Shown in pieces: positions 17,500 through 25,941 of a DNA stretch of 64,000 nt (position 1 is the stretch's first letter; each line of letters begins with the position of its first letter). The stretch covers positions 1 to 64,000 of the forward strand of contig NZ_PPSM01000072.1 of assembly GCF_002916655.1 (NCBI RefSeq). The letters are read 5' to 3'. The notes below the pieces were generated by a model. That model saw only the letters and a list, made by a program, of their open reading frames with translations, ran no database searches and had not been told where the DNA came from. This DNA is from Novosphingobium sp. HII-3 (GTDB taxonomy: Bacteria; Pseudomonadota; Alphaproteobacteria; Sphingomonadales; Sphingomonadaceae). The translations under genes were made by a program, and so were the position numbers.

Positions 17500-18141
17500 A
17501 TGACAGACGAAGCCGAGATCCCCCGCGAGCCCACGCAGCTTTACCTGATTTCGCCGTTGGACGTCGGCGGCGGCTTTCCCGATCGTCTTGCACGCGCGCT
17601 CGATGCCGCAGAAGTGGCGGCATTCCAGTTCCGGGTGAAGGATCTGGACCAGCATGCCGCAGCCCGGCTGGCAGAACCGCTGCAGAAGATCTGCGCGGAT
17701 CGGGACGTAGCGTTCATCGTGAACGATTCGATCAGCCTTGCCAAACGGCTCGGCGCGGACGGGGTTCACATCGGGCAAGGCGACGGAACCGTGCAGGAAG
17801 CGCGGGAAGCGTTGGGACGCGATGCGCAGATCGGCGTGACCTGCCACGACAGCCGCCATCTTGCTATGGAGGCCGGTGAAGCGGGTGCGGATTACGTCGC
17901 GTTCGGTGCATTCTTCCCGACCACCACGAAGGAGACGAAGCACGTCGCCGGGCTTGACCTGCTGGAGTGGTGGCAGTCCATCTTCGAGATCCCCTGTGTC
18001 GCCATCGGCGGCGTGACGCCCACGAACTGTGCGGATCTTGCGCGTGCGGGTGCCGACTTCGTCGCCGCTTCAGGGGCGGTGTGGAATGGCGACGAAGAAG
18101 CCGCCGTCAAGGCCTTCCACGAGGCCCTGACGGCACTCTGA
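17500..18141 (+). CDS. thiE: Thiamine phosphate synthase
   Basis: This 213-residue TIM-barrel enzyme couples HMP pyrophosphate with the thiazole phosphate to give thiamine phosphate. Seen are FQFRVKD (phosphate/Mg region), FIVNDSISLAKRLGADGVHIGQGD (about 73-95), IGVTCHDSRHLAMEAGEAGADYVAFGAFFPTTTK, and the phosphate-binding VAIGGVTPTN. The N-terminus has about 12 extra residues. No TPP riboswitch sequence is apparent in the 190-bp leader, and no other thi gene is near. It is convergent with the F420-dependent oxidoreductase gene. Confidence 0.92.
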   Translation: MTDEAEIPREPTQLYLISPLDVGGGFPDRLARALDAAEVAAFQFRVKDLDQHAAARLAEPLQKICADRDVAFIVNDSISLAKRLGADGVHIGQGDGTVQEAREALGRDAQIGVTCHDSRHLAMEAGEAGADYVAFGAFFPTTTKETKHVAGLDLLEWWQSIFEIPCVAIGGVTPTNCADLARAGADFVAASGAVWNGDEEAAVKAFHEALTAL

Positions 18142-18205
18142 ACCGAGCGGGGAAAGGCGGGCGCTCGGCCGGGGTCGGCCGCCAGGCCAACACAGCACAT
18201 GGCGC

Positions 18206-19126
18206 TCAGAAGTCAATCTTCGCAATGACTTCTTCGCCGAACTTCTGTGCCTGGTCGAGGTATTCGGCGCGCGTTCGCGTGTAGATCGTCGCCCCTGAAC
18301 CGTCCACCCCGAGGGACTTGAGGTGGGCGAAGTGGTCAAGCGCCTCCTGCGCGTTCCACCCGGCCTTCACGCTGTAGGTCGAGGACGCGATGACCTGGGG
18401 CGGGACGGTGCGGCCTACCTTTTCGCAGTGCTCTGCCATGTAGCCGATGGCGGCGAGGATGTCCTCGTCGCCCTCGAGATTGGCGGTGCGGGCCGTATCG
18501 GTCACGGCCTTTGGCACGAAGAACGGGTGCCATGCGTCGCCCAGCTCCACCGCCCGGCGAAGGGCGCGCTTTGAGTTGCCCCCCACGAGCAGCGGCGGGT
18601 GCGGGGTCTGCGCGGGCGTGGGCAGCACGCGGTTGCCCAGTGCGGTGTATCCGTTGCCTTCGAAGGTGAAGTCCTTGCCGGTCCAGGCGAGCTTCATCGC
18701 CTTCATGTACTCGTCCATGGTGTCGTTGCGGGTGTCGAAGTCCACCCCCAGCGCCTTGTATTCGGCTTTGAGGTAGCCCGCGCCCAACCCTAGAATCACG
18801 CGCCCGCCGGTGAAATGGTCGAGGCTGGAAATCGCCCGCGCGGTGATGAACGGATTGCGATACGGCAGGACGAGGATGTTTGTCTGGAGCCGCAGCGTCG
18901 TGGTGGCGGCTCCGAGCATGGAGAGCATCACGAAGGGGTCCTGCGCATAATGCCCACCGTTGTCAAGCCACCGGGAGGATGGCACCGGATGATCCGTGAC
19001 GGAACCGGCGAAGAAGCCCGCCTTCTCCACCGCTTTTGCGATTTCGTGCAGCGCCTCCATCGTTCCCCATTCCCGAGGCTGGTCCACATGTTCGAAGGGC
19101 AGGCTGGTGCTGAGGGTGAAGGTCAT
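18206..19126 (-). CDS. LLM-class F420-dependent oxidoreductase
   Basis: This 306-residue luciferase-like monooxygenase-fold protein matches the TIGR03619-like actinobacterial F420 family rather than FMN-dependent LLMs. Seen are GFFAGSVTDHPVPSSRWLDNGGHYAQDPFVML (about 36-67) and LQTNILVLPYRNPFITARAISSLD. GRVILGLGAGYLKAEYKALGVDF and PLLVGGNSKRALRRAVELGDAWHP follow. Such enzymes transfer hydride between F420 and an organic substrate, which cannot be named here. Placement at the end of the arm carrying cofC and the NADPH:F420 reductase strongly supports F420 as cofactor. The ATG at 19126 follows GAGAG; longer readings overlap the SDR upstream. Confidence 0.88.
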   Translation of the reverse strand: MTFTLSTSLPFEHVDQPREWGTMEALHEIAKAVEKAGFFAGSVTDHPVPSSRWLDNGGHYAQDPFVMLSMLGAATTTLRLQTNILVLPYRNPFITARAISSLDHFTGGRVILGLGAGYLKAEYKALGVDFDTRNDTMDEYMKAMKLAWTGKDFTFEGNGYTALGNRVLPTPAQTPHPPLLVGGNSKRALRRAVELGDAWHPFFVPKAVTDTARTANLEGDEDILAAIGYMAEHCEKVGRTVPPQVIASSTYSVKAGWNAQEALDHFAHLKSLGVDGSGATIYTRTRAEYLDQAQKFGEEVIAKIDF

Positions 19127-19140
19127 CGCTCTCTCGTTCG

Positions 19141-19998
19141 TTACTCGGTGACGTCCGGCGGGAGGATCCAGGTGCCGCCGCGATCCCGCACCCAGCCGCT
19201 GGATGCCCAGGAGCCGCCGTCCACGGGGATGATGGTCCCTGTGACGTAGCTCGCCATGGACGAGGCAAGGAACACAGCCACGCGGCCGCACTCCTCGTCG
19301 ATGCCGGCTCGCCCTGCGGGAATGCGCCTGGCGATGCCATCGGCCTGCGCGGTGCTTGGCTGATGCCAGGTGCTTTCATCCACACGTCCGGTGAGATTGC
19401 CGCGGGTTCCGGGTGTCACCGTATAGTCCGGTGCGATGGCGTTGACCCGGATACCGTGTTCGGCGAATTCAAGCGCGAAAGTGCGGGTCAGGTTGTTGAT
19501 GCCGGCCTTACACGCGGCGTAGACGGCATAGCCGGGCGCCGCGCGGCTGGCCTCGATGCTGGTGACGTTCACGATCGCGCCCCCGCGTCCGCCTGCGATC
19601 ATCACCGGCACCGCCGCCTGGGTGGCTGCAAGGTTGCTGATCAGGTTGAGGTCGACGTGGCGGCGCCAGTTCTTCTCCGTCATGTCCAGGAATCCGCGCC
19701 GGGTGACGCCGCCTGCGTTGTTCACGAGGATGTCGAGTCTGCCGAAAGTGTCTGCGGCGCGGGCAACGGCGCTCTGCAGGGCGTCGATATCCATCACATC
19801 GCCCGGGATGCACAGCGCCGTGCGGCCGCGTTCCTTCACCATCCGGGCGACCTGTTCGCAGCGCTCGGGAATGGTTTCGATCATGGCGATGTCGGCGCCC
19901 ATGTCGGCCATGCACAGTGCGATCGCCCGCCCGATACCGCCTCCGCCGCCGGTCACGAAGGCCACTTGGCCGCTCAGGTCGAGGTCGCTTGCCTGCAC
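19141..19998 (-). CDS. Short-chain dehydrogenase/reductase
   Basis: This 285-residue classical SDR has the cofactor motif TGGGGGIGRAIAL (about 16-28), an NNAGG segment (about 94), Ser in VTSIEAS and the catalytic YxxxK as YAVYAACK. Near the C-terminus it carries a GTIIPVDGG strand. The GTG at 19998 has an extended purine-rich ribosome site (GGAGGCGGAGGGGG) directly upstream, so it was chosen over an earlier ATG at 20082 that would follow a Gly-rich tract. It lies between the LLM enzyme (14-bp gap) and cofC (52-bp gap) on one strand, so it probably shares the operon. The substrate is unknown. Confidence 0.85.
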   Translation of the reverse strand: MQASDLDLSGQVAFVTGGGGGIGRAIALCMADMGADIAMIETIPERCEQVARMVKERGRTALCIPGDVMDIDALQSAVARAADTFGRLDILVNNAGGVTRRGFLDMTEKNWRRHVDLNLISNLAATQAAVPVMIAGGRGGAIVNVTSIEASRAAPGYAVYAACKAGINNLTRTFALEFAEHGIRVNAIAPDYTVTPGTRGNLTGRVDESTWHQPSTAQADGIARRIPAGRAGIDEECGRVAVFLASSMASYVTGTIIPVDGGSWASSGWVRDRGGTWILPPDVTE

Positions 19999-20050
19999 AG
20001 ATCCCCCTCCGCCTCCGAACCCTTTTCGGCTTTGTGATCCCACACCTGCG

Positions 20051-20629
20051 CTAGAGCGAAGGGCTGAACAGACGGCCAGCATCGGCCAAGTCCGAGGGCT
20101 CGTCTATGTCTTTCGCCAGCCCGGGCGAGGTGATCGTCACCGCGTTCAGTCGCAGCCGATCCGCCTCTGCCCTATGCCGGGCGGCGCTGCCTGCTCCATA
20201 GTGGAAGGCGAAGGCCGCCGCGTGAGGCAGGGGAAGCGAGAGCGCGTTGGTGCCCGTGCCATGGCGATCCGGCGCGATGCCGACGGTGGCTCCGGGGACC
20301 GATGCGAGCCGGACCATGTCCTCCGGCGCGAGCCTGGGAAGGTCGGCCGCCAGGACGACAAGCCGGTCGGGCGGGTTTACTGCCGCTATGGTGCGGAGGG
20401 CGTGCATCAAGGCCGGGTTCAGGCCTCCGCCCGGATCCTCGATGGTGTCCCATCCACCGCGGCGAGGCCCTGTCAGGAGCGTCCGGTCCGCCACGCCTTG
20501 CGCCACGCCGACGACATGGCGGAGCATGGCCTCCACCAGTGCGCCCCGCTCACGCGGCGACAGAACAGCGGCGAGGCGCGTCTTGCCCTGGCCCGGCGAC
20601 TTGGCCGCGATGAGCGCCCATACGGTCAC
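20051..20629 (-). CDS. cofC: F420 biosynthesis guanylyltransferase CofC
   Basis: This 192-residue nucleotidyltransferase activates the F420 side-chain precursor (2-phospholactate, phosphoenolpyruvate or 3-phosphoglycerate, depending on lineage) with GTP. The fold begins VWALIAAKSPGQGKTRLAAVL, with the Lys-rich GTP loop, followed by LNPALMHALRTI and the metal-binding LVVLAADLPRL (about 95-105). APDRHGTGTNAL and ending AKDIDEPSDL are typical of CofC/FbiD. The ATG overlaps the reductase stop by 4 bases. Which precursor it prefers is not readable by eye. It is about the usual length for the family. Confidence 0.9.
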   Translation of the reverse strand: MTVWALIAAKSPGQGKTRLAAVLSPRERGALVEAMLRHVVGVAQGVADRTLLTGPRRGGWDTIEDPGGGLNPALMHALRTIAAVNPPDRLVVLAADLPRLAPEDMVRLASVPGATVGIAPDRHGTGTNALSLPLPHAAAFAFHYGAGSAARHRAEADRLRLNAVTITSPGLAKDIDEPSDLADAGRLFSPSL

Positions 20630-21276
20630 GGTATGGCCGGGGCTTCGGCCAGATTGGTGAAGCGGATACCGGCACCATCCGCCTTGTAGGTCCTGTTCAT
20701 GTAGATGAGGATGGAGGTCAGCGCCTCCGCAGCGGCCGAGTTGGCGAGAGCACCGCCCGAGAGGCCGCGAAGGCCCATGCCAGGGCAGAGGTCGATCACG
20801 GTCTGCCGCGCCGCCACGTCGTCCGAGAAGACGAGCACGTCGCAGTCGATGGGATGGTCGGAATCAAGGTGATGGGCCGAGACGTTGTGGAAGGCCGTCA
20901 CCAGTCGGATGTCGGCGCCGAGATGCGCTCGCGCCTGCATTGCCGCGCTGCCTTCGGCGGGCAGTTGAACACGCATCACCTTGGGCGGCACGAGCGGGAC
21001 GGTTGTGTCCACGACGACCGCTTCACCCACCCGGTCGCGGATGCCGGCCAGCGTATCGGCCTGGGAGGAATGGGGCACGGTCACGATCACCACGTCCTTG
21101 CCTTCGGCCGCATCTGCGTTCGCGGCAAAGTCAGCGGCGCCAAGTTCCTGCGCGGTCGCTTGCGCCTTCTCGGCCGAGCGGGAACCGATGGTGACCTCGT
21201 GCCCGGCGCCGACCAAACGGCGCGCGATCCCCTTGCCGAGCGCCCCCGTGCCTCCGATGACAGCGATCCTGGCCAT
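20626..21276 (-). CDS. NADPH-dependent F420 reductase
   Basis: This 216-residue Fno/NpdG-type enzyme interconverts NADPH/F420 and NADP/F420H2, feeding reduced F420 to F420-dependent enzymes. The Rossmann motif IGGTGALGKGIARRLVGAGHEVTIGSRS is at residues 7-34, with SRS giving NADPH preference. The characteristic VTVPHSSQADTL, AFHNVSAHHLDSD and GMGLRGLSGGALANSAAAEALTS segments follow. It is the first gene of the minus-strand arm, starting 85 bp from the divergent cofE start and overlapping cofC. The gene supplies the reducing end of the F420 circuit alongside the LLM oxidoreductase. Confidence 0.92.
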   Translation of the reverse strand: MARIAVIGGTGALGKGIARRLVGAGHEVTIGSRSAEKAQATAQELGAADFAANADAAEGKDVVIVTVPHSSQADTLAGIRDRVGEAVVVDTTVPLVPPKVMRVQLPAEGSAAMQARAHLGADIRLVTAFHNVSAHHLDSDHPIDCDVLVFSDDVAARQTVIDLCPGMGLRGLSGGALANSAAAEALTSILIYMNRTYKADGAGIRFTNLAEAPAIP

Positions 21277-21361
21277 GTCCTGAAATCCCTCCCGCGAAAT
21301 CTTGCCTCAGGCGATTGTCGTCCCGGGCCGCGCACGTATAAGCTTTGTCCGGGAGAACAGA

Positions 21362-22144
21362 ATGAACCTCGTTCCAGAACTATCCGTGCGACCGCTGACC
21401 GGGTTGCCCATGTTCGCCGCCGGGCACTCCATTGCGCAAGCGATTTGCGCAGCCCTCGACGCCAAAAGGGACGCCTTACGCGACGGCGATATCTGTGTCG
21501 TCGCGCAGAAGATCGTATCCAAGGTGGAAGGCCGCACGGTGGCACTCGCATCCCTGCAGCCGGGCGCGGAGGCGCAGCGGCTCGCTGAGGCAACCGGTCG
21601 GCCAGCGCCGATGGCGCAGGCGATCCTCGACGAAAGTGCCGAGATCCTGCGGCCGCACCCTGCGGCCATCATCGCACGCCATCGCACCGGGCATGTCCTG
21701 GCCAATGCCGGTATCGATGCCAGCAACGTGGAAGGCGCGGACGCCGGGACGGTTCTGCTCTGGCCCGTCGATCCCGATGCGTCGGCGCGGCGCCTGCGGG
21801 ATGAGCTGCAGGTACGGACGGGCGCCCGGATCGGCGTGGTGATTGCGGACTCGATGGGGCGGGCGTGGCGGATCGGCACGGTCGGCACCGCCATCGGCTG
21901 CGCAGGCCTCTCCATGATCGAGGATCGGCGCGGAAGGGGAAGCGATCTTTACGGGCGGACGTTGCAGGCCACCGTGATCGCGGTTGCGGATTCGCTGGCG
22001 GCCATGGCGAGCCTCGCCATGGGGGAAGGCGACGAAGGGACGCCTGTGGCGCTGGTCCGGGGTGCATCACGCTGGACCACGCAAGAGGACGGACCGGGCG
22101 CCGCAAGCGGGCTGCGACCGATTGAACAGGATATGTTTCGATGA
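21362..22144 (+). CDS. cofE: Coenzyme F420:L-glutamate ligase CofE
   Basis: This 260-residue enzyme adds gamma-linked glutamates to F420-0 using GTP. Seen are QKIVSKVEGRTVAL, QAILDESAEILR, ANAGIDASNVEGADAGTVLLWP and the substrate loop VIADSMGRAWRIGTVGTAIG. The length corresponds to the CofE domain only. The C-terminal nitroreductase-like FMN domain of mycobacterial FbiB, which reduces dehydro-F420, is missing. The ATG at 21362 follows GGGAG. The stop overlaps the cofD start (ATGA). It heads a three-gene biosynthetic operon divergent from the reductase-cofC arm. Confidence 0.93.
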   Translation: MNLVPELSVRPLTGLPMFAAGHSIAQAICAALDAKRDALRDGDICVVAQKIVSKVEGRTVALASLQPGAEAQRLAEATGRPAPMAQAILDESAEILRPHPAAIIARHRTGHVLANAGIDASNVEGADAGTVLLWPVDPDASARRLRDELQVRTGARIGVVIADSMGRAWRIGTVGTAIGCAGLSMIEDRRGRGSDLYGRTLQATVIAVADSLAAMASLAMGEGDEGTPVALVRGASRWTTQEDGPGAASGLRPIEQDMFR

Positions 22145-23094
22145 CGGGAAAGCACGTTCTGGCGCTTAGTGGTGGCGTCGGCGGGGCGAAGCTGGCGGCT
22201 GGCCTCGCGGCGACAGTTTCACCACAGGATCTGACACTTGTGGTGAATACCGGTGATGATTTCGAACACCTGGGGCTGACGATCTGCCCTGATATCGACT
22301 CCGTCGCTTATGCGCTCGCCGGTCTCAACGACACGTCCCGGGGCTGGGGCGTGAAGGACGAGAGCTGGCAGGCCATGGCGATGTTGCGGTCCCTTGGGGA
22401 AGCGGACTGGTTCAATCTTGGCGACCGCGACCTGGGAACGCACATCGCGCGCTCCTGGCGTCTGCGGCAGGGCGACAGCCTGTCCCAGGTCACCGCCGGA
22501 CTGACCCGCGCGCTGGGTATCGCGCACGCGATAGTTCCGATGAGCGACGCTCCGGTCCGCACCCAGGTCGGCACGGCCGGAGGGTGGCTCGATTTCCAGC
22601 GGTACTTCGTGGCGGAGCAGTGCCGGCCCGTCGCCACGGGGGTCCGTTTCAGCGGCGCATCACGGGCTGCGCCGTCACCGGCCTTTGCCGCCGCGCTCGA
22701 GAGCCAGGACCTCGGCGCGATCGTGATTTGCCCCTCGAATCCCTACCTCAGCGTCGATCCGATCCTAAGCCTTCCCGGTGTGCGGGAAGCCCTGCGCCAT
22801 CGCCGGGTGCCGGTGGTGGCGGTGTCGCCTCTCGTGGGCGGGGCATCGCTGAAGGGGCCGCTGGGCAAGCTGCTCGCAGAACTGGGCAGGCCGGTCTCCA
22901 ACGCCTCCATAGCCGATCACTACGGCGATCTTCTCGACCACATCATCATAGACAGCGCGGACGCCGCCGATGCAGGGGGCTTGCAGGAGAGGGGCCTTTC
23001 AGTCACCGTCACGCCCACAGTCATGTGCGCTGCCGGTGACCGGGAGAGGCTAGCGCGCGTAGCACTGAGCGCAGCCGGTATCGAGACAGGATGA
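22141..23094 (+). CDS. cofD: 2-phospho-L-lactate transferase CofD
   Basis: This 317-residue enzyme transfers the phospholactyl, phosphoenolpyruvyl or phosphoglyceryl group from the guanylylated precursor to Fo, giving F420-0 or its dehydro form. The N-terminal ALSGGVGGAKLAAGL binds the nucleotide. VVNTGDDFEHLGL and ICPDIDSVAYALAG (about 35-60) and NLGDRDLGTHIAR (about 97-110) line the Fo site. ICPSNPYLSVDPILSL and VAVSPLVGGASLKGP follow. Both ends overlap their neighbours by 4 bases, showing translational coupling with cofE and fbiC. Confidence 0.94.
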   Translation: MTGKHVLALSGGVGGAKLAAGLAATVSPQDLTLVVNTGDDFEHLGLTICPDIDSVAYALAGLNDTSRGWGVKDESWQAMAMLRSLGEADWFNLGDRDLGTHIARSWRLRQGDSLSQVTAGLTRALGIAHAIVPMSDAPVRTQVGTAGGWLDFQRYFVAEQCRPVATGVRFSGASRAAPSPAFAAALESQDLGAIVICPSNPYLSVDPILSLPGVREALRHRRVPVVAVSPLVGGASLKGPLGKLLAELGRPVSNASIADHYGDLLDHIIIDSADAADAGGLQERGLSVTVTPTVMCAAGDRERLARVALSAAGIETG

Positions 23095-25418
23095 CCATGG
23101 CACGCGACGACACTGCACTTGTATCGAGGCTGCTCACCACACCGCTGGATGAGCTCATGGCAGAGGCCCGCACGCGCCGCGGGTCGCGGTTCGGCAACTA
23201 CACCCCCGCCAGGATGACCTATTCCCCGAAAGTCTTCATACCGCTTACCCGGCTCTGTGCCGACGTTTGCCATTACTGCACCTTCGCAACCACGCCGTCA
23301 CGCCTTGAAGCGCCTTACCTCAGCGAGGACGAAGTGCTGCAGATCGCACGGGCCGGGGTCGCTGCCGGGTGCAAGGAGGCGCTGTTCACGCTGGGCGATG
23401 CGCCGGAGCGGCGCTACGCGGCCGCGCGCGAATGGCTGGCCGAAAGAGGGTTCAGCCGCACGATCGACTACGTGCGGCACTGCGCGGAGCGAGTGCTGCT
23501 CGAGACGGGGCTTCTGCCTCACGTTAACGCCGGTGTGCTGGAGGAGGAGGATTGGCGAATGCTGCGCCCGGTCGCCGCTTCGGTCGGGCTGATGCTGGAA
23601 AGCACGTCGGAACGCCTGATGGAAAAGGGCATGTGCCATCACGGCTCGCCCGACAAGGCGCCCGAGGTCCGTCTGGCGTCGTTGGCGGCGGCTGGTCGGG
23701 CGCGGCTGCCGACGACCAGCGGCGTCCTGATCGGGATCGGCGAACGTCCTGAGGAACGGATGGGTGCCTTGCTGGCCTTGCGGGATCTTCATGAAGAGCA
23801 CGGGCACCTGCAGGAAATCATCGTGCAGAACTTCTGTCCCAAGCCCGGCACGAAGATGTCCGGGGCGGCGGAGGCCACGGAAAACGATTTCCTTCGTGTC
23901 GTGGCCGCGGCCCGGATCATACTGCCGGATACGGTCTCCCTGCAGGCGCCGCCCAATCTCAATGACGAGCGGCTGCAGGAACTGATCGAGGCGGGAATAG
24001 ACGATTGGGGCGGGATCTCGCCCGTCACGCTCGACCACGTCAACCCCGAAGCACCCTGGCCCGAGATCGAGCGACTGGAAGCCGTGTGTGCCCGGGCCGG
24101 TCTACCGCTGGTGGAGCGCCTGACCATCTATCCCCGCTTCGTGGAGGAAGGCGGCTGGCTGGATGATAGCCTGCGACCGGCGGTCCTGCGGCTGGCGGAT
24201 GCCGAGGCACTGGGGCGCGACAGCCGGTGGAGCCCCGGCATCGCCGATCGCGCGCCGGGTACGGTCAAGGCGCCTCTCGGCCGTCGCCACGAGGGGCCGG
24301 TGGCCTCGCAATTGCATCGCATCCTCGATCGGGCCGCAAGCGGCACGGGGCTGGATGAAGACCAGATCGCGGCACTGTTCGCCACACGTGGCGCGGCCGC
24401 GCAGGCGGTGATCGAAGCGGCGGATGTGCTTCGCGCCGAGGTGCAGGGCGACGATGTTACCTACGTGGTGAATCGCAATATCAACTACACCAATATCTGC
24501 ACCCACGCCTGTTCCTTCTGCGCCTTCAGCAAGACCAGCAGCAAGGCGGGCTTTCGCGACAAACCCTATGACCTCGATCTGGAGGAGATCGCGGCACGCG
24601 CGCGGGAGGCGGTGGCGCGCGGCGCGACCGAGGTATGCCTTCAGGGAGGCATCCATCCCCGCTACACGGGCGAGACCTACCTCTCCATTCTGCGGGCGGT
24701 GAAGGACGCTTGTCCCCAACTCCACGTGCACGCCTTCTCCCCGCTGGAAGTGAGCCAGGGGGCGCGAACGCTGGAGATGCCGGTGAGCGATTACCTGTCC
24801 ATGCTCCGGGACGCGGGCCTGGGTTCGCTGCCGGGGACGGCGGCCGAGATCCTTTGCGACGACATTCGCGAGAGGATCTGCCCGGACAAGCTCACCACGC
24901 AGGAGTGGCTCGACGTCGTGGCTTCGGCACATCGCGTAGGCCTGCCGACGACCTCGACCATCATGTTCGGTCACCTCGAAAGCCCGCGCCATTGGGCGAA
25001 GCACCTTCTTGCGCTGCGCGACCTCCAACTCGACACCGGCGGGATCACCGAGTTCGTGCCGCTTCCGCTGGTCCACATGGAAGCGCCGTTCTATCGCAAG
25101 GGCCAATGCCGGAAGGGGCCGACCTGGCGGGAGGCGGTCATGATGCATGCCGTCGCCCGGCTCGCGCTGCACGGAGCGATCGGATCGATACAGGTTTCGT
25201 GGGTCAAGCTGGGCATGCCGGGCGCGGCGGCGGTGCTGGCGGCAGGAGCCAACGACCTCGGCGGCGTTCTGATGGACGAGAGCATCAGCCGCGCGGCCGG
25301 TGCCTCGCACGGGCAACTCGCCGACGTGGCGGACATGCGCGCGGCCGCTGAAAGCGTCGGGCGCCGCCTGCGCCAGCGCACGACGCTTTACAAGGATGTC
25401 ACCGCCGAAATGGCCTGA
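23091..25418 (+). CDS. fbiC: Fo synthase, fused CofG-CofH (FbiC)
   Basis: This 775-residue bifunctional radical-SAM enzyme makes the deazaflavin Fo from tyrosine and the ribityl-diaminouracil intermediate of riboflavin synthesis. The N-terminal CofG half carries the 4Fe-4S motif at Cys56, Cys60 and Cys63 (CADVCHYC). The C-terminal CofH half carries Cys470, Cys474 and Cys477 (CTHACSFC). Each half shows its own TIM-barrel signatures, such as LTLGDAPERRY-like text in the first and CLQGGIHPRYTGETYL in the second. Fused FbiC is the actinobacterial form; archaea use two proteins. The start overlaps cofD by 4 bases, and a strong hairpin follows the stop. It appears intact. Confidence 0.95.
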   Translation: MTMARDDTALVSRLLTTPLDELMAEARTRRGSRFGNYTPARMTYSPKVFIPLTRLCADVCHYCTFATTPSRLEAPYLSEDEVLQIARAGVAAGCKEALFTLGDAPERRYAAAREWLAERGFSRTIDYVRHCAERVLLETGLLPHVNAGVLEEEDWRMLRPVAASVGLMLESTSERLMEKGMCHHGSPDKAPEVRLASLAAAGRARLPTTSGVLIGIGERPEERMGALLALRDLHEEHGHLQEIIVQNFCPKPGTKMSGAAEATENDFLRVVAAARIILPDTVSLQAPPNLNDERLQELIEAGIDDWGGISPVTLDHVNPEAPWPEIERLEAVCARAGLPLVERLTIYPRFVEEGGWLDDSLRPAVLRLADAEALGRDSRWSPGIADRAPGTVKAPLGRRHEGPVASQLHRILDRAASGTGLDEDQIAALFATRGAAAQAVIEAADVLRAEVQGDDVTYVVNRNINYTNICTHACSFCAFSKTSSKAGFRDKPYDLDLEEIAARAREAVARGATEVCLQGGIHPRYTGETYLSILRAVKDACPQLHVHAFSPLEVSQGARTLEMPVSDYLSMLRDAGLGSLPGTAAEILCDDIRERICPDKLTTQEWLDVVASAHRVGLPTTSTIMFGHLESPRHWAKHLLALRDLQLDTGGITEFVPLPLVHMEAPFYRKGQCRKGPTWREAVMMHAVARLALHGAIGSIQVSWVKLGMPGAAAVLAAGANDLGGVLMDESISRAAGASHGQLADVADMRAAAESVGRRLRQRTTLYKDVTAEMA

Positions 25419-25433
25419 TGATCGCCTGTGAGC

Positions 25434-25458
25434 GGCTGCCCCGGCACCCGGGGCAGCC
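25434..25458. terminator. Hairpin between convergent fbiC and VOC gene
   Basis: A perfect 11-bp inverted repeat, GGCTGCCCCGG/CCGGGGCAGCC, has loop CAC and lies 15 bp after the fbiC stop and just beyond the stop of the convergent gene. No long T-run follows, so it may need Rho or act mainly as a transcript stabiliser. Confidence 0.55.
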
Positions 25459-25463
25459 ATTCC

Positions 25464-25940
25464 TCACATGGCGCGAATGTGCTGCCACATGGGTTCGGGC
25501 ATCCACGTGTACTCGATGTAGTGTCCGAAGACATTGCGGGCATCGAGGTAAAGGAATTTCAGCCCGCCCTCGGCTTCAGCCGAAAGGTCGCGCTCCATCG
25601 CGACGGGGAACTCCTGCGCATCGACACGGGACCGAAAGTCGGCCCAGTCCGGCACGCGAAAGCAGATGTGGTGGAACCGCAGGGGCCCGCCGTTCGACAG
25701 ACAGTTGGCGTAAAGGCCCACCTCGTCGATTTCGTTCTCGATCAGCTCGTACTGCAGGTCGCCGATCCAGATGAAGCAGATGCGGCCCCTCTGGCGCTTC
25801 GGCCCCCCCGGCGTGACGACCGTCTGGTCGACCGGAATGATGACAGGGTCCTTTTCCAGCCCGCGGCCGCGAAAAAGGTCGATACCTGCCTCCAGGTCGT
25901 CACAGACGTAGGCGTTCTGGTAATGGAGCCCTTCCAGCAT
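25464..25940 (-). CDS. VOC family (glyoxalase/dioxygenase fold) protein
   Basis: This 158-residue vicinal-oxygen-chelate protein has two paired beta-alpha-beta-beta-beta modules. Candidate metal ligands are His6 (GLHYQNAYV), a Glu in LQYELIENE, His92/93 in LRFHHICFRV and Glu142 near the C-terminal HYIEYTW. Members include glyoxalase I, epimerases, resistance proteins and extradiol dioxygenases; the sequence does not single one out. It ends 2 bp from the sulfotransferase start side on the same strand (one base between genes), so both are probably one operon. It converges on fbiC. Confidence 0.8.
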   Translation of the reverse strand: MLEGLHYQNAYVCDDLEAGIDLFRGRGLEKDPVIIPVDQTVVTPGGPKRQRGRICFIWIGDLQYELIENEIDEVGLYANCLSNGGPLRFHHICFRVPDWADFRSRVDAQEFPVAMERDLSAEAEGGLKFLYLDARNVFGHYIEYTWMPEPMWQHIRAM

Positions 25941-25941
25941 C

